From the NCBI RefSeq assembly GCF_017599305.1, contig NZ_JAGFWR010000003.1:372001-436000 (forward strand): a stretch of DNA of 64,000 nucleotides. The letters run 5' to 3'. Below the pieces are notes generated by a model. That model worked only from the letters and a program-made list of their open reading frames with translations, searched no databases and was not told the origin of the DNA. Within the stretch, counting starts at the first letter, position 1. Each line of letters begins with the position of its first letter. Made by a program: the position numbers and the translations under genes. Source of the DNA: Micromonospora antibiotica. GTDB taxonomy: Bacteria > Actinomycetota > Actinomycetes > Mycobacteriales > Micromonosporaceae. Below, piece by piece: positions 18,135 through 25,696 of this stretch.

Positions 18135-19160
18135 ATGGGCCGCAACAGAGCAACCCTGGCCGATGTCGCGCGACGGGCCGGGCTGTCCAAGACCGCCGCG
18201 TCGATGGTCCTCAACGGCCGGGAGGGCACCCGACTGTCGGCCGAGGCGCACCAGCGCGTCTTCGCCGCCGCCGAGGAGCTGGGCTACCGGCCCAACCTGG
18301 CGGCCCGGAGCCTGCGTACCCGCAAGACCGCCACCATCGCGTTCGTCTCCGACATCGTCGCCACCACCCGGTTCGCCGGCGGCCTCATCCGCGGCGCGCT
18401 CGACGCGGCCCGGGAGCGCGACCACGTGCTGCTCATCACCGAGACGCAGGGCGACGCCACCTTCGAGCAGTACGCCATCGAGGCGATGCTCGACCGGCAG
18501 GTCGACGGGGTGATCTACGCCGCGATGGCGACCCGGCGGCTGACCGTCCCGGCGGCCATCCTCGGCGGCCCGGTGGTGCTGCTCAACGCCACCAGCCCGG
18601 ACGACCTGCCCTGCGTGCTCCCCGACGACGAGCGGGCCGGCCGTACCGTCGCCACCACCCTGCTCGACCAGGGCCACCGCGACCGGATCGCGCTGATCGG
18701 CCGCAACCGTCTCAAGGAGGACGACGAGGAGGTCTCCCTGGCGGCCCGGGCCCGGCTGCGCGGCGTGCACCAGGCGCTCGGTGCCGCCGGGGTCGAGCTG
18801 CTGACCGAGTGCTTCTGCGCCGAGTGGCTGCCCGAACACGGCTACGCCGCCATGCGCACGCTGCTGGGCCGGCCCACCCGGCCGACCGCGATCATCTGCA
18901 TGAACGACCGGCTCGCGTTCGGCGCCTACCAGGCGCTCGCCGAGGCCGGGCTGACCGTCCCGGACGACCTCTCGGTGGTCTCGTTCGACGACGACCCGAT
19001 CGCCGCCTGGTTGCGCCCCGGCCTGTCCACCACCGCGCTGCCGCACGAGCAGATGGGGCGGCGGGCCGTCGAGATCCTCCTCGACGGCGGCGACGCCGAA
19101 CCGTCCCTCGTCCCCATGCCGCTGCGTCGCCGCCGGTCCGTGGCCACCCCGGCCGGCTAG
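18135..19160 (+). CDS. LacI-family repressor of the GH32-like/CUT1 module
   Basis: A 341-residue regulator. The N-terminal HTH (TLADVARRAGLSKTAASMVLNG) is followed by the hinge helix (GYRPNLAARSLRT) and a periplasmic-binding-protein-like effector domain (TIAFVSDIVATTRFAGGLIRGALD; AIICMNDRLAFGAYQAL; DLSVVSFDDDPIAAWLRPGLSTTALP). The ATG at 18135 has CGGAGG upstream; the ORF is open to 17964 without coding character. It is flanked by two near-identical operators, one before the divergent importer and one before the GH32-like gene 110 bp downstream, so its regulon can be proposed from local sequence alone. Confidence 0.92.
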   Translation: MGRNRATLADVARRAGLSKTAASMVLNGREGTRLSAEAHQRVFAAAEELGYRPNLAARSLRTRKTATIAFVSDIVATTRFAGGLIRGALDAARERDHVLLITETQGDATFEQYAIEAMLDRQVDGVIYAAMATRRLTVPAAILGGPVVLLNATSPDDLPCVLPDDERAGRTVATTLLDQGHRDRIALIGRNRLKEDDEEVSLAARARLRGVHQALGAAGVELLTECFCAEWLPEHGYAAMRTLLGRPTRPTAIICMNDRLAFGAYQALAEAGLTVPDDLSVVSFDDDPIAAWLRPGLSTTALPHEQMGRRAVEILLDGGDAEPSLVPMPLRRRRSVATPAG

Positions 19161-19239
19161 CCGGGACCCCCGGCGCGACCGCCGGGCAGGTGCCCGCCGC
19201 AGCGCTCCCACCACCGGCCGCTCGCCACCCGAACTGGTC

Positions 19240-19255
19240 GCTAAACCGATTTAGT
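19240..19255. promoter_or_regulatory. LacI-type operator (copy 2) at the GH32-like promoter
   Basis: GCTAAACCGATTTAGT repeats the site at 17910. It abuts the proposed -10 element (19258-19263), so a bound repressor would block RNA polymerase. Confidence 0.75.
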
Positions 19256-19257
19256 GC

Positions 19258-19263
19258 TAGCTT
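19258..19263 (+). promoter_or_regulatory. -10 element of a probable leaderless transcript
   Basis: TAGCTT fits TAnnnT and is followed after 7 bp by the ATG at 19271, with no Shine-Dalgarno sequence between. This is the geometry of leaderless mRNAs, which are frequent in actinobacteria. Confidence 0.5.
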
Positions 19264-19270
19264 CCCCGCC

Positions 19271-20209
19271 ATGCTACGTCTACCCGACCACTGGGTGTGG
19301 GACAGCTGGTACGCCCGGGACGACAACGACCGGTGGCACGCGTTCTTCCTGCGCGCCTCCCGTGCCCTGCACGACCCGCACCGCCGGCACCGCCGCGCCA
19401 CGATCGGCCACGCCGTCTCGACCGACCTGCACACCTGGCACCTGGTCGCCGACGCGCTCGTCCCGGCCGACGCGCCGAGCTGGGACGACCTCGCGACCTG
19501 GACGGGCTGCACCGTGCGCGGCCCGGACGGGCGGTGGTACCTGTTCTACACCGGGGTCGGCCGCGCCGAGGACGGGCTGGTCCAGCGGATCGGCCTGGCC
19601 GTCTCCGACGACCTGACGACCTGGCACCGGCACGGCGACGGGCCGCTCGTCGAAGCGGACCCCACCTGGTACGAACTGCTCGACCGGACGCTGTGGTACG
19701 AGCAGGCCTGGCGCGACCCGTGGGTGTTCCCCGATCCGGACGGCGCCGGCTGGCACATGCTCGTCACCGCCCGGATCAACACCGGGCCGACCGAGGCACG
19801 CGGGGTCGTCGGTCACGCCACCTCACCGGACCTGGTGAACTGGACCGTCCAACCGCCGCTGTCGATCCCGGCCGGCTTCGGGCACCTGGAGGTCCCCCAG
19901 GTCGCCGTCGTCGACGGGCAGCCCCTGCTGCTGTTCTCCACCGACGCCGCCGGCACCCGCCACGACGGCCACCGGATCTGGGTGGCGGAGGGTCACGACG
20001 TACGCGGCCCGTGGGACATCGCCTCGGCCCGCCCGTTCCCGCACCCGCACCTCTACGCGCCCCGGCTGGTCCCCGGGCCGGCCGGGGACTGGTCCCTCAT
20101 CGGATTCCACGACCACGTCGACGGGGAGTTCGTCGGTGCGCTGAGCGATCCGATCGCGGTCCGTTACCGCGCCGGGGACGGGCTGACCGCCACCGGCACG
20201 GCCGGCTGA
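19271..20209 (+). CDS. GH32-like (clan GH-J type) intracellular glycosidase
   Basis: A 312-residue beta-propeller protein without a signal peptide. It shows HWVWDSWYARD near the N-terminus (nucleophile-region Asp), YEQAWRDPWVFPD (the RDP transition-state motif of GH32/GH68) and LEVPQVAV (the position of the EC acid/base motif, here without Cys). Family 32 enzymes hydrolyse beta-fructosides, but this short version lacks the C-terminal sandwich module, and a GH43- or GH130-like specificity is possible. The operator just upstream and the importer across the LacI gene suggest hydrolysis of the imported oligosaccharide. The ATG at 19271 has no ribosome site and may be leaderless. Confidence 0.72.
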   Translation: MLRLPDHWVWDSWYARDDNDRWHAFFLRASRALHDPHRRHRRATIGHAVSTDLHTWHLVADALVPADAPSWDDLATWTGCTVRGPDGRWYLFYTGVGRAEDGLVQRIGLAVSDDLTTWHRHGDGPLVEADPTWYELLDRTLWYEQAWRDPWVFPDPDGAGWHMLVTARINTGPTEARGVVGHATSPDLVNWTVQPPLSIPAGFGHLEVPQVAVVDGQPLLLFSTDAAGTRHDGHRIWVAEGHDVRGPWDIASARPFPHPHLYAPRLVPGPAGDWSLIGFHDHVDGEFVGALSDPIAVRYRAGDGLTATGTAG

Positions 20210-20322
20210 GCGTTCCTGCGGTCACCACCCGGCCGCAGCGGTACGGGCGGATGCGGCCACCACCGTGCCGGGTTGGACGCGGGGGCGGCCACCGCCGTGC
20301 CGGACGGACGGACGGACGCGGA

Positions 20323-20363
20323 CCGGACCCGGACGGCGTCCGCACCACACCGTCCGGGTCCGG
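20323..20363. terminator. Hairpin between convergent GH32-like and GH27 genes
   Basis: CCGGACCCGGACGG (20323-20336) and CCGTCCGGGTCCGG (20350-20363) pair perfectly over 14 bp with a 13-nt loop. A short GGAC tandem run precedes it. It could serve both convergent genes. Confidence 0.65.
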
Positions 20364-20431
20364 GACCACTCACCGACGTCCGCCCGCCCGGTGCCCGGAC
20401 CGGCAGCGGGCGGACGGCGACGGCCGGTCGG

Positions 20432-22087
20432 TCAGCGGCGGGTCCAGCGCTGGTTGGCCGCCCCGGTGCACGACCAGAGCAGCACCGTGGTGCCGTTGGC
20501 GGTGCCGTTGTTGTTCACGTCGAGGCAGAGGCCGGACTGCACGCTGCTGATCGTGCCGTTGGCGTTGAACGTCCACTGCTGGTTGGTCCCACCGTTGCAG
20601 TCCCAGATCTGGGCCTTGGTGCCGGCGGTGGCGTTGGTCGGCGCGTCCAGGCACTTGCCGAGGGACTGGAGGGTCTGGCCGTTGGCCGTCCAGCGCTGGT
20701 TGGCGGCCCCGTTGCAGTCCCAGATCACCGGTTGGGTGCCGTTGGCGGTGCTGCTCTGCGGGACGTCGAGGCACCGACCGGAGGCGACGCTGGCCAGCGC
20801 GCCCGCGGTGGACGGCGGCGTCGTCGGCGGCGGGGCGGTGCCACCGCCGCTGACCCGGTACACCACCGTGCCGTGCGACGGCACACTCGCGGAGATGGTG
20901 CCGGTGCTGGTGGTGCTCGCGTTGGTCCAGGCGTCGACCAGGGTGAAGGAGGAGCCGGACTTGCCGATGGCGGCGGCGGTGGTGGAGATCGTCGTCGTCG
21001 AGCCACCCTGGTTGAACAGGGCGACCGCGACGTCACCGTTGGCGAGCCGCTTGGCCAGCACCCGGCGGGTGCCGTCGAAGGAGACCTGAGCGCCCTGCAA
21101 CGCCAACGCGTCCTGGTTGATGGCGATCAGGTTCGCGTTCTTGAGGATGGTCTGGGTGGCGGAGTTCATCGACCGGACGTCGTTGCCGGCGATCAGAGGC
21201 GAGGCCATGATCGCCCACATCGCGAAGTGGCTGCGCATCTCGGTGTCGGTCATGCCGCCCCGGCCCACCTCCATCATGTCGGGGTCGGTGAAGGCGCCGG
21301 GCTTCGCGTACGGGGCCAGCGGCACGTTGACGTCGATGATGTTCTGGATGCCCATCGGGTAGCCGTTGGTCTGGCCGCTGTTCCAGGTGTTGGTGATGTC
21401 CTCGGTGGTGCGCCACATGTTCGCCACGTCGCCCCAGTTGCGCTGCGGGCCGGTCTTGGCGTGGATGCTGTTGGGGTTGATGCTGTAGACGATCGGCCGG
21501 CCGGTGGCGGCCAGGGCGTCGCGCATCTTGGCGAACGTGGTGACCTGCTGGTCGATGGAGCCGTTCGGCGAGCACCAGTCGTACTTGAGGTAGTCGACGC
21601 CCCAGTTGGCGAACTGCCGGGCGTCCTGCACCTCGTGGCCCTGGCTGCCGGTGGCGCCGGGGTAGGAGTTGAAGTACTGGGCGCAGGTCTTGTCGACCGG
21701 CACCTGGTAGATGCCGAACTTCAGCCCCCGGGCGTGGATGTAGTCGCCGAGCGCCTTCATCCCGGAGGGGAACCGGGTCGGGTCACCCTGGAGGTTGCCC
21801 GCCGAGTCCCGGTTGGGGTTGAACCAGCAGTCGTCGACCACGACGTACTGGTAGCCCAGATCCCGCATACCGCTGCTGACCAGCGCGTCGGCCGTCTGCC
21901 GGATCAGCGCCTCGTTGATGTTGCAGCCGAAGGAGTTCCAACTGTTCCAGCCCATCGGCGGGGTCCGGGCCGTCCCGTTGTCCAGTGCCTGTGCCACCGG
22001 CATCCGGATGCCCACCAGGACGCCGGCCAGGAGCAGACCGGCCGCCAGCGCCCGCCCCCAGCTCCGGGCTCGCACGAATCGCTTCAC
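20432..22087 (-). CDS. Secreted GH27 alpha-galactosidase with C-terminal ricin-type domain
   Basis: A 551-residue secreted enzyme. The GTG at 22087 has GGAG upstream and opens a signal peptide (VKRFVRARSWGRALAAGLLLAG to VAQA). Residues about 38-400 are the GH27 barrel: TPPMGWNSWNSFGCNINE, VDYLKYDWCSPNG (nucleophile Asp) and FTDPDMMEVGRGG (acid/base Asp). A beta-sandwich follows, then a PP linker and a CBM13 trefoil with three QxW units (NGAANQRWTANG, NGGTNQQWTFNA, TGAANQRWTRR). Two TGTGAGCGCT operators lie upstream. The close match of the Cys-containing active-site motifs to actinomycete and plant alpha-galactosidases supports that function; the paralog at 28,674 differs. Confidence 0.92.
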   Translation of the reverse strand: MKRFVRARSWGRALAAGLLLAGVLVGIRMPVAQALDNGTARTPPMGWNSWNSFGCNINEALIRQTADALVSSGMRDLGYQYVVVDDCWFNPNRDSAGNLQGDPTRFPSGMKALGDYIHARGLKFGIYQVPVDKTCAQYFNSYPGATGSQGHEVQDARQFANWGVDYLKYDWCSPNGSIDQQVTTFAKMRDALAATGRPIVYSINPNSIHAKTGPQRNWGDVANMWRTTEDITNTWNSGQTNGYPMGIQNIIDVNVPLAPYAKPGAFTDPDMMEVGRGGMTDTEMRSHFAMWAIMASPLIAGNDVRSMNSATQTILKNANLIAINQDALALQGAQVSFDGTRRVLAKRLANGDVAVALFNQGGSTTTISTTAAAIGKSGSSFTLVDAWTNASTTSTGTISASVPSHGTVVYRVSGGGTAPPPTTPPSTAGALASVASGRCLDVPQSSTANGTQPVIWDCNGAANQRWTANGQTLQSLGKCLDAPTNATAGTKAQIWDCNGGTNQQWTFNANGTISSVQSGLCLDVNNNGTANGTTVLLWSCTGAANQRWTRR

Positions 22088-22152
22088 GAAGTCTCCAATC
22101 AGTGGCGCCACGTCGGGCGGGAGGGCCGGGAGTCGGCTCGAACCACCCCGGG

Positions 22153-22188
22153 TGTGAGCGCTCGAACGGCTCGGTGTGAGCGCTAACA
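22153..22188. promoter_or_regulatory. Pair of LacI-type operators upstream of GH27
   Basis: TGTGAGCGCT (22153-22162, half-degenerate) and TGTGAGCGCTAACA (22175-22188) have their AGCGCT centres exactly 22 bp apart, two helical turns, so two dimers would sit on one DNA face. The second is identical, inverted, to the chvE operator at 12805-12818. Confidence 0.72.
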
Positions 22189-22348
22189 ATGGCCCCTCAT
22201 GTTACGTAAGCGTTTCGGCGTATTCAACTGCTTCCATATTTTTACCGCTCTATCACCGGGGGTAGGCAGGTCGGCACCACCGGCGGCCCCCCGAGGGCTG
22301 CGGAGCACGCCGGGAAGCGGGACGCAGCAGTGCGGCATGGAGCCATCG

Positions 22349-22405
22349 TGGAGCTATCTGCATCGCCTGACATCGAATACGCTGGCTCCATGTCAGATAG
22401 CTCCA
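22349..22405. repeat. 12-bp inverted repeat spanning the start of the integrase-LacI fusion gene
   Basis: TGGAGCTATCTG (22349-22360) is the exact reverse complement of CAGATAGCTCCA (22394-22405), with 33 bp between. The arms flank a TACGCT -10-like box (22378-22383) and the ATG at 22390. It is a candidate autoregulatory operator pair. Confidence 0.65.
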
Positions 22406-23754
22406 GACGCGGCCGGCGCGCTCGCGGCGAGATCGAGCAGCTCCCCAGCGGCTCGCTCCGGGTGCGGGTGTACGCCGGGATCGACCCCGTGTCGAAGCGT
22501 CGGCGCTACCTCACCGAGACCGTGCCCGCCGGCCCGGTCGCGGCCCGCCACGCCGAAGCCGTCCGCAGCCGGCTGCTCGACCGGGTACGACGACAGCCCA
22601 CGCCTGCCGCCCCGGTGGCCGGCAGGTCGGGTGGCACCCCCGGGACCCCCGCCGCCGTCCCCCCGGCAACCGCCGCGGCGGACCCCGCGCGTACCACCAC
22701 CCCGACGGTCGGCAGGCCGGCCGGGGAGCCACGACGCAGCCGACGCCGGGGCGAACCGACGCTGACCACGATCGCCCAACTGGCGGACGTCTCGGCCCCC
22801 ACCGTGTCCAAGGTCCTCAACGGCCGCACCGGGGTCGCGGCGGAGACCCGGGCCCGGGTGGAGTCGCTGCTGCGCGAGCACGGCTACCGCCGCCCCGAAC
22901 TGGGCACCCCGAACGCCAGCGTGGAGGTGGTCTTCTACGGCATGCAGAGCAACCTGGCGGTGCTGATCATGCAGGGGGTGCAGCAGGTCGCCGGGGCGCA
23001 CCGGCTCGCCGTCGGCTTCATCGACGCCCGCCGCCAGGTCTCGGAAGGGCGGTTCTGGGCCCGCGACCTGCTGGCCCGTCGCCCGACCGGAGTGATCGCG
23101 GTGAATCTCGGCTTCACCTCCGAACAGCACGCCCTGCTGGCGGCGAGCGCGATCCCCCTGGTCGTCATCGATCCCACGGGCGAGCCGCCACTGCACGCCG
23201 TCCCGTCGGTGACGACGACCAACTGGAGCGGTGGTTTCGAGGCCGCCCGGCACGTACTCGACCTGGGACATCGGCAGGTCGGGGTGATCTCCGGGCCGAC
23301 CGAACGACTGTGCGCCAAGGCCCGCCTGGATGGTGCCCGGGCGGCGCTGGAGGCGGCGGGAGCCGGGCTGCCCGCGCGCCGGCTGCGCTTCGGCCACTGG
23401 TTCTCCTTCGAGGACGGTCTCAGCCTCGGCCAGGAACTGCTCCGGCAGAACCCCACGCCCACGGCGATAGTGTGCGGCAACGACCTGCAGGCGCTCGGTG
23501 TCTACGAGGCGGCCCGGTTGGCCGGCCGACGGATCCCCCAGGACCTCAGCGTGGTGGGCTTCGACGACATCCCGTACACCATGTTCTGCGGACCACCGAT
23601 GACCTCGGTGCGGCAGCCGCTGACCGAGATGGCCGCCGCCGCGACGCGGATGGTGCTGACCCTGGCCGCCAACGAGAACCTCACGCAGACCCGGGTCGAA
23701 CTGGCCACCACGCTGGTGGTCCGGGGCAGCACCGCGGCGGCACCGGCGCACTGA
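22390..23754 (+). CDS. LacI-family regulator fused to an integrase-type N-terminal DNA-binding domain
   Basis: A 454-residue protein, about 110 longer than normal LacI members. Residues 1 to about 75 (GEIEQLPSGSLRVRVYAG, then KRRRYLTETVPAGP and AARHAEAVRSRLLDRVR) match the N-terminal AP2-like, arm-site-binding domain of actinobacterial tyrosine integrases. A Pro/Ala/Thr/Arg linker follows to about 120, then a regular LacI HTH (TLTTIAQLADVSAPTVSKVLNG), hinge (GYRRPELGTPN) and effector domain (GFDDIPYTMFCGPPMTSVRQPL near the end). No recombinase catalytic domain is present. The start is the ATG at 22390, without a ribosome site but 6 bp after a TACGCT box. It is divergent from the GH27 gene, a probable target. 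Confidence 0.85.
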   Translation: MSDSSRRGRRARGEIEQLPSGSLRVRVYAGIDPVSKRRRYLTETVPAGPVAARHAEAVRSRLLDRVRRQPTPAAPVAGRSGGTPGTPAAVPPATAAADPARTTTPTVGRPAGEPRRSRRRGEPTLTTIAQLADVSAPTVSKVLNGRTGVAAETRARVESLLREHGYRRPELGTPNASVEVVFYGMQSNLAVLIMQGVQQVAGAHRLAVGFIDARRQVSEGRFWARDLLARRPTGVIAVNLGFTSEQHALLAASAIPLVVIDPTGEPPLHAVPSVTTTNWSGGFEAARHVLDLGHRQVGVISGPTERLCAKARLDGARAALEAAGAGLPARRLRFGHWFSFEDGLSLGQELLRQNPTPTAIVCGNDLQALGVYEAARLAGRRIPQDLSVVGFDDIPYTMFCGPPMTSVRQPLTEMAAAATRMVLTLAANENLTQTRVELATTLVVRGSTAAAPAH

Positions 23755-23762
23755 CCCACTCG

Positions 23763-23838
23763 GCGCGGCCGGTCCGGGTCGGGCGACCGGTCCGGGTCGG
23801 CGCGACCGGTCCGGGTCGGCGCGACCGGGGCGAGTCGG
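23763..23838. repeat. About 3.5 tandem copies of an 18-19-bp unit
   Basis: The unit GCGACCGGTCCGGGTCGG recurs four times with small changes directly downstream of the fusion-regulator stop codon; the last copy is degenerate. Confidence 0.75.
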
Positions 23839-24125
23839 TTGCCGGGGGCGGGTCCTCGAAACCTGTCCTTGTCGTTGCCGAACAGTTTCGAGTAGCATCC
23901 GGTTCGATCGATACGGCAGGTCGTCGTGACACGGTCGCCCTGGTCACGGTGTCCTCCGGTTCCACCGGTGGCGCACCGCCCGACGTCTGGTACGGCGTGT
24001 GGGTCCAGGTCAGGTCCGTCGTCCGGCACGGCGGGCCGGCCCGACACGGCGTAGGACAGTGACCTTCGAGGAGCGAGGGAGGGCCAGCGGGACCAGTCAC
24101 CACCAGTTCGCCTACCGCCTGCGAT

Positions 24126-24146
24126 CCGTGATGACGAATATCACGG
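24126..24146. promoter_or_regulatory. Operator-like inverted repeat
   Basis: CCGTGAT (24126-24132) and ATCACGG (24140-24146) form a perfect 7-7-7 inverted repeat 182 bp upstream of the LacI gene at 24328. It may be an autoregulatory site. Confidence 0.35.
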
Positions 24147-24327
24147 CACGCCGGCGACACTCGACCGCGTCGCCGACCCAATCAGGGCGACACGCCGCGT
24201 AGACTCTCGCTGATCCAGCGTTGTCCACGGCGTGCACGCCCATGCCTCGTGTCCGACGTCCCTCATCGGACGCCGGGCCGGGCCGCTTCGCCGTCAGCGG
24301 GCTGCGGGGCGGACCGAGAGGTGTGGG

Positions 24328-25332
24328 ATGACTGTGCGCGCTCCTGCGATGAGAGACGTGGCCCGCCTCGCCGGAGTTTCCCACCAGACCGTGTCGCGGG
24401 TCCTCAACGGGCATCCCCACGTGCGGGAACAGACCCGCCTACGGGTCCAGGCCGCGATCACCGAGCTCGGCTACCGCCCGAACCGGGCCGCCCGCACCCT
24501 GGTCACCGGGCGATCGCAGGTGCTCGGTGTGGTGGCGCTCAACACCACCCTCTACGGCCCGGCGTCCCTGCTGTCCGCCTTCGAACTCGCCGCGGCCGAG
24601 GCCGGCTTCGCCGTCAGCGTCGGTAGCGTCCGCAACCTGGACCGCACCTCCATCACCGCCGTCGTCGAGCGGCACCTGGCCCACCGGGTCGCCGGGATCG
24701 TGGTGATCGCACCGGTGGAGTCCGCCGGCGAGGCGCTGGAGTGCCTTCCCACCGACATCCCGCTGGTCACCGTGGACGGCGACCCCCGCCGTCCGGTGCC
24801 GCTGGTCACCATCGACCAGGTGGAGGGGGGCCGGTTGGCCACCCGGCACCTGCTCGACGCGGGTCACCAGACGGTCTGGCACGTGTCGGGCCCGGCCGAC
24901 TGGTTCGACAGCGCGGGGCGTCTCGCCGGCTGGCGGGAGACGTTGCAGGCCGCGGGTGCGGAGGTTCCCCCGGTGTTGCAGGCGGACTGGTCCGCCGCCT
25001 CGGGATACCGGTGCGGCCAGATGCTGGCCCGGACCCCTGAGGTCACCGCGATCTTCACGGCCAACGACGATCTCGCGCTGGGCGTGCTGCACGCGTTGCA
25101 CGAACACGGCCGGCGGGTGCCGGAGGAGGTCAGCGTCGTCGGTTTCGACGACGTCCCGGACGCCGCGTACTTCATCCCGCCGTTGACCACCGTCCGGCCG
25201 GACTTCGACACCGTGGCCGAGGCCAGCCTCGGCCTGCTGCTGACGCAGATCGACGCAGGCGTCGACCACACGCTGCGGCAGACCATCTCCCCCACCCTGA
25301 TCACCCGGGACAGCGTCGCCGCGCCCCGGTGA
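24328..25332 (+). CDS. LacI-family transcriptional regulator
   Basis: A 334-residue regulator with HTH AMRDVARLAGVSHQTVSRVLNG, hinge GYRPNRAARTLVT and an effector domain (VLGVVALNTTLYGPASLLSAFELAA; TAIFTANDDLALGVLHALHEHG; EVSVVGFDDVPDAAYFIPPLTTVRPDF). The ATG at 24328 is preceded by GAGAGG. It lies just upstream of, and on the same strand as, the CE1-GH54-GH27 operon. The operator GTTAACGTTAAC at 25446 before that operon is therefore its most likely target, which would make it a regulator of arabinoxylan side-chain removal. Confidence 0.9.
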   Translation: MTVRAPAMRDVARLAGVSHQTVSRVLNGHPHVREQTRLRVQAAITELGYRPNRAARTLVTGRSQVLGVVALNTTLYGPASLLSAFELAAAEAGFAVSVGSVRNLDRTSITAVVERHLAHRVAGIVVIAPVESAGEALECLPTDIPLVTVDGDPRRPVPLVTIDQVEGGRLATRHLLDAGHQTVWHVSGPADWFDSAGRLAGWRETLQAAGAEVPPVLQADWSAASGYRCGQMLARTPEVTAIFTANDDLALGVLHALHEHGRRVPEEVSVVGFDDVPDAAYFIPPLTTVRPDFDTVAEASLGLLLTQIDAGVDHTLRQTISPTLITRDSVAAPR

Positions 25333-25350
25333 CGGGCGGACCGTCACCGG
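25326..25350 (+). terminator. Hairpin overlapping the LacI stop codon
   Basis: CCGGTGACGG (25326-25335, containing the TGA) pairs with CCGTCACCGG (25341-25350) with a 5-nt loop. Confidence 0.55.
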
Positions 25351-25445
25351 TCGCCGCGGTGGCGTGCCCACCCGCCGTGCCGCGCCGACCAGGCCGGCGG
25401 TGACCCGCCCCGCACAGTGCGGTCCAGCTCTGGACAGTACTTCTT

Positions 25446-25457
25446 GTTAACGTTAAC
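25446..25457. promoter_or_regulatory. LacI-type operator before the CE1-GH54-GH27 operon
   Basis: GTTAACGTTAAC is a perfect 12-bp palindrome with a central CG, AT-rich against its surroundings. It is 240 bp upstream of the CE1 start and related to the site at 1352-1365. The rest of 25351-25696 shows no gene. Confidence 0.65.
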
Positions 25458-25696
25458 GTAATGGACGATCGTCGATTTATCGGGTACGGACTCCGGCCGA
25501 CCGGGTGGCCGCTCGTCCGACCGTAGGCGGAGCCGACGCCGACGCCACGAGGGGCCGGACGGCTACGACCGGCGCACAGCGGTCCGCGCCACCGGATCGC
25601 GCCACCGCCGTCCGCGCCCGAGGGTCGGCGACCGGACGCGACGCCCGCACCACCTCCCGGCGCGGCGATCTCCACCCCCTGAAAGAAAGGCCACCG

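Larger units (their letters stand above)
23755..24327. other. 573-bp intergenic region with repeats, no gene
   Basis: No ORF has coding character. It contains the tandem repeat at 23763-23838, a spaced inverted repeat CTCGAAAC (23855-23862) / GTTTCGAG (23885-23892), and the palindrome at 24126-24146 in front of the next LacI gene. Confidence 0.6.

Noticed and set aside
22202-22209. TTACGTAA palindrome upstream of GH27
   Set aside because: Only 8 bp, not repeated at other genes, and outside the better operator pair.
22390-22620. Integrase-like N-terminus as evidence of a mobile element
   Set aside because: No tyrosine-recombinase catalytic domain, tRNA, attachment-site duplication or other mobile gene is nearby; it is part of the regulator.
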